Shown here piece after piece: positions 16,773-23,851 of a DNA stretch of 64,000 bases. The position numbers and the translations under genes are program-made. The DNA comes from Cupriavidus basilensis. GTDB lineage: Bacteria > Pseudomonadota > Gammaproteobacteria > Burkholderiales > Burkholderiaceae. The DNA lies in the NCBI RefSeq assembly GCF_000876015.1, contig NZ_BBQM01000018.1:62001-126000 (forward strand), written 5' to 3'. Each line of letters begins with the position of its first letter. Positions within the stretch are counted from its first letter, which is position 1. The notes below the pieces were generated by a model. It worked only from the letters and a program-made list of their open reading frames with translations, was not told where the DNA came from and did no database searches.

Positions 16773-17516
16773 ATGAGCCTGTTCCTGCCCACCCTGAAAA
16801 CCGCTTCACCCAAGCCCGCGCGCCGACGCACCGCGGCCGCGTCGATCGGCCTGGCGGCAATGCTGGCGGGCCTGCTGGCGGCGGCGCCCGCCGGCGCGCA
16901 GAACGGGCCGCTCTCGCTGGCGGCGCCGGCCACGCCGCCGGGCGGCGTGCGCTCGGCGGACCCGGGCATGGCCGCGGCGCAGAAGGCCGCGGCGCAGCAA
17001 CACTACGACGAGGCCATCAGCGGCTTCGACCGCGTGCTGGCCACCAACCCGCGCAATGCGCAGGCGCGTTTCGAGCGCGCCTGGGCGCTGGCCCAGGCCG
17101 GGCGCGAGGACGAGGCGATTGCCGCGCTGTCGTCGATGGCCCAGGACTTCCCCGAGCTGCCCGAGCCGCACAACAACCTGGCGCTGCTGTATGCCAGGCG
17201 CGGCGACCTCAAGCGCGCCGAGGCGGAATTGCTGCTCGCGGTCGAGGTCAGGCCCGGCTTCTCGGTCGGCTACGCCAATCTCGGCGACGTCTACCGCCGC
17301 CTGGCCGAGACTGCCTACCGCGACGCGCTGCGCCGCAACCCGGCGGACGCCGTGGCGCAGGCCGGCCTCCGGCAGTTGACGGCCACCCCGGCGCCGGCGC
17401 CGGCAGCGCCGGCCGCCGGCGCGCGGCGCAAGCCGGCCGCCGGCGCCGCCGCGGCCGCCACCGAGACCCGCGCGAGCGGCGCCGCCAGCGATGCCGCCGC
17501 CGAACCCGCGCGGTAA
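16773..17516 (+). CDS. Exported tetratricopeptide-repeat protein
   Basis: A 247-residue protein with a signal peptide (basic start, hydrophobic core near 23-38, cleavage near PAGA-Q). About four TPR units follow at residues 65-195, visible as AISGFDRVLATNPRNAQARFERAWAL, PEPHNNLALLYARRGDLKRAEAELL-like and VGYANLGDVYRRLA segments. The last 50 residues are Ala/Pro-rich and disordered. TPRs mediate protein contacts in the periplasm; the partner is unknown. The start at 16773 has no clear ribosome binding site; an upstream ATG at 16743 would extend the protein by ten residues. Confidence 0.82.
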   Translation: MSLFLPTLKTASPKPARRRTAAASIGLAAMLAGLLAAAPAGAQNGPLSLAAPATPPGGVRSADPGMAAAQKAAAQQHYDEAISGFDRVLATNPRNAQARFERAWALAQAGREDEAIAALSSMAQDFPELPEPHNNLALLYARRGDLKRAEAELLLAVEVRPGFSVGYANLGDVYRRLAETAYRDALRRNPADAVAQAGLRQLTATPAPAPAAPAAGARRKPAAGAAAAATETRASGAASDAAAEPAR

Positions 17517-17606
17517 CGTCACAGACGCCATAGCCGCCGCATCCTCCCTATCCGGCAGGCGGGCCGCGGCCCGTCCCCAATGTTTCCCCGACCCACGGAG
17601 TCAAGC

Positions 17607-18191
17607 ATGATTTTTTCGCGTCGCCTCGTCCTTGCCGGCCTGTTCGCCGGCGCCCTGGCGCTGTCGCCGCTGGCCTCGCAGGCACAGCAGACCAGGACCG
17701 AACGGGTGCAGTTCGTCACCAGCGCGGGCAAGTTCACGATCGAGGTCTACCCCGATGCCGCGCCCAAGACCGTGGCGAACTTCCTCGAGTACGTCAAGAG
17801 CGGCTTCTACAGCGGCACCATCTTCCACCGCGTCATCAACGGCTTCATGGTGCAGGGCGGCGGCTTCGACCGCGACATGAAGCAGAAGGCCACGCGCGCG
17901 CCGATCCCGCTGGAAGCGCAGAACGGGCTGAAGAACAAGGCCGGCACGGTGGCGATGGCGCGCACCAGCGATCCCAACTCGGCCACCGCACAGTTCTTCG
18001 TCAATGTGGTGGATAATTCCAACCTCGACTATCCGCAGCCGGACGGCAACGGCTATGCCGTGTTCGGCAAGGTGGTGGAAGGCATGGATACCGTCGACAA
18101 GATCAAGAGCGCGCCTACCACGTCATATGGCCCGATGCACAACGTGCCGGCCGCGCCGATCGTCATCGAGTCGGCCACGGTCGTCAAGTAA
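17607..18191 (+). CDS. Periplasmic peptidylprolyl isomerase (cyclophilin)
   Basis: This 194-residue PpiA-type cyclophilin catalyses cis–trans isomerisation of prolyl bonds. A signal peptide ends near LASQAQ (about residue 25), so it acts in the periplasm. The cyclophilin core includes IFHRVINGFMVQGG, GTVAMARTSDPNSATAQFFVNV and GYAVFGKVVEGMDTVDKI with the catalytic arginine in FHR. A GGAG site lies 7-10 bases before the ATG at 17607. It is followed after 72 bases by a second, cytoplasmic cyclophilin, a tandem arrangement common in Burkholderiales. Confidence 0.93.
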   Translation: MIFSRRLVLAGLFAGALALSPLASQAQQTRTERVQFVTSAGKFTIEVYPDAAPKTVANFLEYVKSGFYSGTIFHRVINGFMVQGGGFDRDMKQKATRAPIPLEAQNGLKNKAGTVAMARTSDPNSATAQFFVNVVDNSNLDYPQPDGNGYAVFGKVVEGMDTVDKIKSAPTTSYGPMHNVPAAPIVIESATVVK

Positions 18192-18263
18192 GGCTGCACG
18201 GCCGCCCCGCCCCGTCGTCACGCCGGGCAACAGCCAGGCAATCACCGAACAGAGGAAAGCAAC

Positions 18264-18764
18264 ATGTCCAAGGTAGAACTCCACACCAACCAGGGTGTCA
18301 TCACCATCGAACTCGACGCCGAGAAGGCGCCGAAGTCGGTCGAGAATTTCCTGTCCTACGTGCGCAAGGGCCACTACGACAACACGGTCTTCCACCGTGT
18401 CATCAAGAACTTCATGATCCAGGGCGGCGGCTTCGAACCCGGCATGAAGCAAAAGGGCACCGACGCCCCGATCGAGAACGAAGCCGGCAACGGCCTCAAG
18501 AACGACCGCTACACGGTGGCGATGGCGCGCACCAACGCGCCCCACTCGGCCACCGCGCAGTTCTTCATCAACACGGTCGACAACGACTTCCTCAACTTCA
18601 CCTCGCCGACCCCGCAGGGCTTCGGCTACGCCGTGTTCGGCAAGGTGAGCGAAGGCGCCGACGTGGTCGAGAAGATCAAGGGCGTGCGCACCGGCAGCGC
18701 GGGCTTCCACCAGGACGTGCCGCTCGAGGACGTGGTCATCGAAAAGGCCGTGGTGGTCGAGTAA
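18264..18764 (+). CDS. ppiB: Cytoplasmic peptidylprolyl isomerase B
   Basis: A 166-residue cyclophilin without signal peptide, so cytoplasmic. It is highly similar to the upstream periplasmic enzyme: VFHRVIKNFMIQGGGFEPGM, TVAMARTNAPHSATAQFFIN and GYAVFGKVSEGADVVEKI carry the active-site Arg, Phe and Gln residues. A GAGGAAAG site precedes the ATG. The pair probably arose by duplication, one copy gaining or losing a signal peptide. Confidence 0.95.
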   Translation: MSKVELHTNQGVITIELDAEKAPKSVENFLSYVRKGHYDNTVFHRVIKNFMIQGGGFEPGMKQKGTDAPIENEAGNGLKNDRYTVAMARTNAPHSATAQFFINTVDNDFLNFTSPTPQGFGYAVFGKVSEGADVVEKIKGVRTGSAGFHQDVPLEDVVIEKAVVVE

Positions 18765-18848
18765 ATCCGCGGCGCAGCCCGGCGGTCCGTGCCGCCGGGT
18801 GGCGCCGGGTCGCGGCATGATGTCGGGCCAGAACTTCTTTTCCTCCCC

Positions 18849-19640
18849 ATGACCATGCCCCCCTCCACGCCGGCTGCCGGCGCCCTCGCGGTGCCGGAGC
18901 CGGCGTGGTTCATTTCCGACCTGCACCTCACGCCCGCGATGCCGCGCACGCTGGCGTCGTTCGAGCGCGTGCTCGAGCGCGCCGCCGTGCAGGCGCGCGC
19001 GCTGTTCATCCTCGGCGACTTCTTCGAATTCTGGGTGGGCGACGAGGAGACCGACAGCCCGTTCGCGGCGCAGATCGCGGCCCGGCTGCGCGAGCTGGCC
19101 CGCTATGGCGTGCAGGTGTACCTGATGCACGGCAACCGCGATTTCCTGCTGGGCGAGCGCTTCGCGCGCGCCGCCGGGGCCACGCTGCTGCCCGACCCGA
19201 CCGTGATCGACTGCGCCGGGCAGCGCGTGGCGCTGAGCCACGGCGACATGCTGTGCACCGGCGACGCGCGCTACATGCGCTTTCGCCGCTGGACCCGCAA
19301 GGGCTGGGTGCAGCGCGCGTTCCTGGCGCTGCCGCTGGCGCTGCGCCTGCGCGTGGCGCGCCGGCTGCGCGCCGACAGCGAAGCCGGCCGCGCCCGCCAG
19401 GCGCGCCGCGACGCGCCGCCCGACTACGGCGACACCGCGCCGCAGGCGGTGGCCGCGCTGCTGCGCGCCAGCCGCGCGCCGGTGCTGGTGCACGGCCACA
19501 CCCACCGCCCCGCGCGCCACGAAAGCGCCGAAGGCGTGCGCTGGGTGTTGACCGACTGGGACCTCGACGGCCGGCGCCCGCGCGCGGCGGTGCTGCAGCT
19601 CGACGCCAGCGGCTTCAGCGTGCTGCCGCAGGCGGACTGA
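18849..19640 (+). CDS. lpxH: UDP-2,3-diacylglucosamine diphosphatase
   Basis: This 263-residue metallophosphoesterase makes lipid X from UDP-2,3-diacylglucosamine in lipid A synthesis. Manganese-binding motifs appear in order: ISDLHL (about 22-27), LGDFFEFWVGDEE, MHGNRDFL, LSHGDMLCTGD and VHGHTHRP. The start MTMPPST at 18849 leaves a short extension before the core. It follows the cyclophilin genes on the same strand, as in other Burkholderiales, and is essential in most Gram-negatives. Confidence 0.95.
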   Translation: MTMPPSTPAAGALAVPEPAWFISDLHLTPAMPRTLASFERVLERAAVQARALFILGDFFEFWVGDEETDSPFAAQIAARLRELARYGVQVYLMHGNRDFLLGERFARAAGATLLPDPTVIDCAGQRVALSHGDMLCTGDARYMRFRRWTRKGWVQRAFLALPLALRLRVARRLRADSEAGRARQARRDAPPDYGDTAPQAVAALLRASRAPVLVHGHTHRPARHESAEGVRWVLTDWDLDGRRPRAAVLQLDASGFSVLPQAD

Positions 19641-19674
19641 GCGCGCCCGGCGCGGCCCCGCGCCGCCATCATCG

Positions 19675-20418
19675 TCACTTCATCAGCTTGCGCAGCTCGC
19701 TGGCGTCGAACCGGTCGTTCGGCGTGTTCTCGAGATGCTCGCCGAGCCGGTCCAGCGCGGCCATCACGATCTCCAGCCGCTCGTGCTGCTGCGCGGCGTT
19801 GTCGATCAGGCTCTTGAGCGCCAGCGAGACCGGGTCGTCCGCGTTGGGCGTGATGCCGTAGGCCGAGAATTCCTGCTTGGCGCCCTGCTGCGCGCCGGGC
19901 GCGTCGGGCAGGATGATGCGCGCCGGCACGCCCACCGCGGTGGCGCCCGGCGGCACCGGCTTGAGCACCACGGCGTTGGAGCCGATGCGCGCGCCGTCGC
20001 CGATGGTGTAGCCGCCCAGCACCTTGGCGCCGGCGCTGACCACCACGCCCGCGCCCAGCGTGGGATGCCGCTTCTGCCCCTTGTAGAGCGAGGTGCCGCC
20101 CAGCGTCACGCCCTGGTAAATGGTGCAGTCGTCGCCGATCTCGGCGGTCTCGCCCACCACCACGCCCATGCCGTGGTCGATGAACACGCGCCGCCCGACC
20201 TTGGCGCCCGGGTGGATCTCGATGCCGGTGAGAAAGCGCGACCAGTGCGAGATCCAGCGCCCCAGCCAGTGAAAGCCCGCGTTCCAGCAGGCGTGCGCGA
20301 AGCGGTGGAACACCACGGCATGCAGGCCGGGATAGCAGGTCAGCACCTCGAGACGGCTGCGCGCGGCGGGATCGCGCCGCATGATGGCGTCGATATCTTC
20401 CTTCAGACGAGAGAACAT
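19675..20418 (-). CDS. cysE: Serine O-acetyltransferase
   Basis: A 247-residue enzyme that acetylates serine with acetyl-CoA, the first step of cysteine synthesis. It has a helical N-terminal part (MFSRLKEDIDAIMRRDPAARS) and the left-handed beta-helix with hexapeptide repeats: GIEIHPGAKVGRRVFIDHGMGVVVGETAEIG with the active-site histidine, and QGVTLGGTS. The N-terminal domain is shorter than in E. coli CysE, and a ~70-residue C-terminal extension follows the helix. It converges with lpxH. Confidence 0.95.
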   Translation of the reverse strand: MFSRLKEDIDAIMRRDPAARSRLEVLTCYPGLHAVVFHRFAHACWNAGFHWLGRWISHWSRFLTGIEIHPGAKVGRRVFIDHGMGVVVGETAEIGDDCTIYQGVTLGGTSLYKGQKRHPTLGAGVVVSAGAKVLGGYTIGDGARIGSNAVVLKPVPPGATAVGVPARIILPDAPGAQQGAKQEFSAYGITPNADDPVSLALKSLIDNAAQQHERLEIVMAALDRLGEHLENTPNDRFDASELRKLMK

Positions 20419-20759
20419 CGTGGTCGTGTCGTGTTGCCCTGCCGTGCGCCGCGGGCCCCGGCCCGGTCAGGTGCGCCGGGGTGGAAACGCGATCGCCGGC
20501 ATGGTCGTTGGCCGGTGGGAACGGAGCAGGGAGTGTAAGAGATTTGGTGCCCTGCTGCCGTCATGGACATTGACTGCGCGTGCGCCGCCCCGTCCGCGCT
20601 GGCGGACGCCGGCGGCGCCGGCCGTCAACATCGCGCGGGCGCGCGGAACGGCCCGGTCGTCGTGCCGGCTACCGGGCCGGTTGTCGGGCCAACTGCCGGG
20701 CCGGTCGTCGTCAGGCCGATCGCGTGGATCGCGCCGAAGGCAGGAATCTGCACCACCGC
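20419..20759. other. Intergenic region between trmJ and cysE
   Basis: A 341-bp GC-rich gap between two minus-strand genes. It should contain the cysE promoter. I see no supportable gene; it holds a short tandem repeat at 20650-20721. Confidence 0.6.
20650..20721. repeat. Three 24-bp degenerate tandem repeats
   Basis: Three units of 24 bases (20650-20673, 20674-20697, 20698-20721) share the core GGSCCGGTYGTCG. They lie directly after the trmJ stop and may reflect decay of a longer coding repeat or local slippage. Confidence 0.6.
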
Positions 20760-21677
20760 TTACGTCTCCTGTTTGCCCGGCGCGCGCGCGGCGCCGGGGA
20801 CCTCGCCGCGCGCGGCCAGCAGCATGTGCTTGGCGATGCCGCGCAGGATGTTCACTTCTTCGCGCTCCAGCCCGCTGCGCGCCAGCAGCCGGCGCAGGCG
20901 CGGCATCAGCTTCTTGGGCGCGGCCGGGTCGAGAAAGCCGATCGCCTCGAGCCCCGTCTGCAGGTGGCCGAACATGGCCTCGACCTGCTCGGCGGTGGCC
21001 GGCTCGCCAGCATAGCCGATCTCGGCCAGCGGCGTGGCGCGCGGCGCCAGCAGGGCCAGCCGCATCTCGTAGGCGATCAGCTGCACGGCCTGCGCCAGGT
21101 TGAGCGAAGTGTAGGCCGGGTTGGCCGGAATGTGCGTGACCGCCGCGCAGCGCGCCACGGCCTCGTTGGGCAGGCCGAAGCGCTCGTTGCCGAACACGAA
21201 GGCCACATGCGCGCCGGCCGGCGGCTCGCCGGGCGTGGCGGCCAGGCGCGCGGCGATGCGGCCGGCGGCCTGCGCGGCGGCGTCGCGCGGCAGCAGGCGC
21301 GGCGGGCCGAACTCGCGCTGGCGCGCGGTCAGCGCCACCGCGTAGGCGGTGCCGGCCAGCGCGTGCTCGATGCCGTCCACGATCACCGCGCCGGCCAGCA
21401 CGTCGTCGGCGCCGCTGGCCATCGCCACCGCGTCCGGGTGCGCGCGCACTTCCGGCTCGCGCGGCGCGACCAGCACCAGGCTGCCCGGCACGGCGCCGAA
21501 GCCCATCGTCTTGATGGCCCGCGCGACCGCGCCGACGTTGCCGGGATGGCTGGTCTCCACCAGCACGAAGCGCACGGCGGCGAAGGCCGCGGGTGCGCCC
21601 TGCGTCATATCCATTGGCTGGCGCGGCGTGGCGGCGGCGTCGCCGGCGGCGGCACTCGTCTGGTTCGGCGGGTTCAT
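20760..21677 (-). CDS. trmJ: tRNA (cytidine/uridine-2'-O-)-methyltransferase
   Basis: A 305-residue SPOUT methyltransferase that methylates the 2'-hydroxyl of residue 32 in the tRNA anticodon loop. The knot motifs VRFVLVETSHPGNVGAVARA (N-terminal part), FVFGNERFGLPNEAV and HIPANPAYTSLNLAQAVQL are present. The start MNPPNQTS at 21677 precedes a ~35-residue Ala/Pro-rich leader; an ATG at 21695 is an alternative. The C-terminal ~90 residues form the helical extension typical of TrmJ. It is divergent from suhB. Confidence 0.93.
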   Translation of the reverse strand: MNPPNQTSAAAGDAAATPRQPMDMTQGAPAAFAAVRFVLVETSHPGNVGAVARAIKTMGFGAVPGSLVLVAPREPEVRAHPDAVAMASGADDVLAGAVIVDGIEHALAGTAYAVALTARQREFGPPRLLPRDAAAQAAGRIAARLAATPGEPPAGAHVAFVFGNERFGLPNEAVARCAAVTHIPANPAYTSLNLAQAVQLIAYEMRLALLAPRATPLAEIGYAGEPATAEQVEAMFGHLQTGLEAIGFLDPAAPKKLMPRLRRLLARSGLEREEVNILRGIAKHMLLAARGEVPGAARAPGKQET

Positions 21678-21843
21678 ATACAATCCAGGCTTCATCTTCG
21701 GTGCGCCGCCCGTTCCGCCGGTTTCCGGCCAAGGCGACGCGCCCGTTCTTCTACAATTCGTTGTGTTGTCAGCCGCCCCCGGAGGGCAGCGCGCCCGGCC
21801 TTTCGCGCCGGGGGGCGCACTCCTGGCCGGCCTGGAGAGATTC

Positions 21844-22659
21844 ATGCATCCGATGCTCAATATCGCCGTCAAGGCGGCCCGCAAGGCAGGTTCCGTTATC
21901 AACCGCGCGTCGATGGACGTCGACCGGGTCCATGTCTCCCGCAAGCAGCACAACGATTTCGTCACCGAAGTCGACCGCGCCGCAGAGGCCGCGATCATCG
22001 AGATCATCCACACGGCCTACCCGGAACACGCCATTCTAGCGGAAGAGTCCGGCCAGTCCTGGGCCGAGGGCGAGGAAGCCGGCGAATACACGTGGGTGAT
22101 CGACCCGCTCGACGGCACCACCAACTTCATCCACGGCTTTCCCCAGTATTGCGTCTCCATCGCCCAGCTGCACAAGGGCGTGCCGGTGCAGGCCGTGGTC
22201 TACGACCCCACGCGCGACGAGCTCTTCACCGCCAGCAAGGGCGCCGGCGCGTTCCTGAACAACCGCCGCATCCGCGTCTCGCGCCGCGACAAGCTGGCCG
22301 ACTGCCTGGTCGGCACCGGCTTCCCGTACCGCGACCTGGCCGGCCTGGACCAGTACATGGAGCTGTTCGCGCTGATGACGCAGAACTGCGCCGGCCTGCG
22401 CCGCCCGGGCGCCGCCGCGCTGGACCTGGCCTACGTGGCCTGCGGCCGCACCGACGGCTTCTTCGAGCAGGGCCTCAAGCCCTGGGACATGGCCGCCGGC
22501 ATGCTGCTGGTGACCGAGGCCGGCGGCCTGACCGGCAACTACGCCGGCGAGGCGCGCCAGCTCGAGCAGGGCGAGATCCTGGCCGGCAACCCCAAGGCGT
22601 TCGCGCAGATGGTGCGCCTGCTGTCGCCGTTCTCGGCCGACCACGCCAAGGCGGCCTGA
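21844..22659 (+). CDS. suhB: Inositol-1-monophosphatase / SuhB
   Basis: A 271-residue magnesium-dependent sugar phosphatase. Metal sites are seen in ILAEESG (about 61-67), VIDPLDGTTNFIHGFP (about 81-96) and the C-terminal GLKPWDMAAGMLLVTEAGG. SuhB dephosphorylates inositol-1-phosphate and, in enterobacteria, also joins rRNA antitermination complexes. A GGAGAG site precedes the ATG at 21844. The gene ends at a strong intrinsic terminator. Confidence 0.95.
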   Translation: MHPMLNIAVKAARKAGSVINRASMDVDRVHVSRKQHNDFVTEVDRAAEAAIIEIIHTAYPEHAILAEESGQSWAEGEEAGEYTWVIDPLDGTTNFIHGFPQYCVSIAQLHKGVPVQAVVYDPTRDELFTASKGAGAFLNNRRIRVSRRDKLADCLVGTGFPYRDLAGLDQYMELFALMTQNCAGLRRPGAAALDLAYVACGRTDGFFEQGLKPWDMAAGMLLVTEAGGLTGNYAGEARQLEQGEILAGNPKAFAQMVRLLSPFSADHAKAA

Positions 22660-22681
22660 GCCTCCCCCGCCGCCCGCTCGC

Positions 22682-22716
22682 AACGCCCGCCCCTCACGGA
22701 GCGGGCGTTTTCGTTT
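22682..22716 (+). terminator. Intrinsic terminator after suhB
   Basis: AACGCCCGC pairs with GCGGGCGTT (22682-22709 overall) and is followed by TTCGTTT. Confidence 0.85.
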
Positions 22717-22882
22717 GCGCGCAGGCGGCGCATACGCCGTGTGAGCCTGATCCATATCAAGGCCCGCGGTGCCGCGCCGGCACACAATGAAGGCATGCGC
22801 TGCCGGCACCCTCGCCCTGGCGCGGGCTCCCGCCCGCTGCAGGCCGCCGCGCAGCCCGGACCGCCACTTCAAGGAGCCTCGC

Positions 22883-23098
22883 ATGTTTCCCGAATTCCGC
22901 GAATTGATCTCTGTGCTCAAGGCACAGGACACGCACTTCGCCAAGCTGTTCCATCGCCACAACGAGATGGACCAGGAAATCAAGAACATGGAAGCCGGGC
23001 TGGTGCCGGCCGACAGCACCGCCATCGAGTCCCTCAAGAAGGAAAAGCTCAAGCTCAAGGACGAGCTCTACGTCATCCTGCGCAAGGCTTCGGCCTGA
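22883..23098 (+). CDS. YdcH-type DUF465 protein
   Basis: A 71-residue, highly helical protein of the YdcH/DUF465 family. The conserved pattern is FAKLFHRHNEMDQEIKNME (about 19-37) followed by a Lys/Glu-rich helix ending LKDELYVILRK. Family members are small coiled-coil proteins of unknown role. AAGGAG (22871-22876) is an ideal ribosome binding site before the ATG. It lies 41 bases before a universal stress gene and is probably co-transcribed with it. Confidence 0.9.
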   Translation: MFPEFRELISVLKAQDTHFAKLFHRHNEMDQEIKNMEAGLVPADSTAIESLKKEKLKLKDELYVILRKASA

Positions 23099-23139
23099 AG
23101 CACCGCCCCCTCCCCAACGCCCCAACCCAGGTACCACCC

Positions 23140-23574
23140 ATGTTCAAGCACATCCTCCTCCCCATCGACGGCTCCGAGCTTTCCCAGAAGGCCGTCGGCG
23201 CCGCCATCGAGTTCGCCCGCGCCACCGGCGCCAAGCTGACCGCCTACATGAGCCTGGAGGAATATCCGTTCCTGCCGACCAGCGACGCCACCCACGAGAA
23301 GCGCTCGGTGTTCGAGCAGCGCGTCGAGGCCGCCGCGCGCGCCGAGCTGTCGCGCATCGAAGCGTCCGCGGCGCTGGCCGGCGTGCCGTGCAACGCCGTC
23401 ACCTCGGTTTCGGCCGCGCCGTACCGCGGCATCATCGCCACCGCCGCCGAGCAGGGCTGCGACGTGATCTTCATGGCATCGCACGGCCGCAGCGGCATCA
23501 GCGGCCTGCTGCTCGGCAGCGAAACGCAGAAGGTGCTCACGCACAGCACCATCCCGGTGCTGGTGTTCCGCTGA
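23140..23574 (+). CDS. Universal stress protein (UspA family)
   Basis: A 144-residue single-domain UspA protein. It starts ILLPIDGSELS and carries the ATP-binding pattern G-x2-G-x9-G-S in SHGRSGISGLLLGSETQKVL, so it is of the ATP-binding class. Such proteins help survival under stress by unclear means. A short hairpin follows the stop. Confidence 0.92.
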   Translation: MFKHILLPIDGSELSQKAVGAAIEFARATGAKLTAYMSLEEYPFLPTSDATHEKRSVFEQRVEAAARAELSRIEASAALAGVPCNAVTSVSAAPYRGIIATAAEQGCDVIFMASHGRSGISGLLLGSETQKVLTHSTIPVLVFR

Positions 23575-23599
23575 GCGCACGCGCGCCAGCCCTCCCTCC

Positions 23600-23620
23600 G
23601 CGCCCCGCTCACCGGGGCGC
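23600..23620 (+). terminator. Probable terminator after the universal stress gene
   Basis: GCGCCCCG (23600-23607) pairs with CGGGGCGC (23613-23620) around CTCAC. Only a weak GTT follows, so termination efficiency is uncertain. Confidence 0.5.
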
Positions 23621-23851
23621 GTTGCCGTGCCCGGCGCCCTCGCCGGGCGCCGCCGGCCCCAAGCCGCGCGGCCGGTGCTGTACCATATCGCCCATCTTCC
23701 AAAATACCCCCTTGCGTCCCGAGGCAGGCCCCTCGCGCGGCCGGATTGTTTCCGCCGCGCCCGCGCCGCGCGCCGTGCGCGCCGATCGGGCCGGCAAGGC
23801 GGTGGCAAGCACGGGGGCGCCGGCAGCGGCCCTCCGTGCCAAACAGGTTTA

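Noticed and set aside
18778..18799. Hairpin after ppiB (CCCGGCGG / CCGCCGGG) as a terminator
   Set aside because: It lacks a T tract and GC-rich 8-bp repeats are common by chance here.
20563..20759. A plus-strand gene with GPVV repeats before trmJ's end
   Set aside because: It runs on into trmJ on the opposite strand and has no ribosome site or family; the repeats alone do not make a gene.
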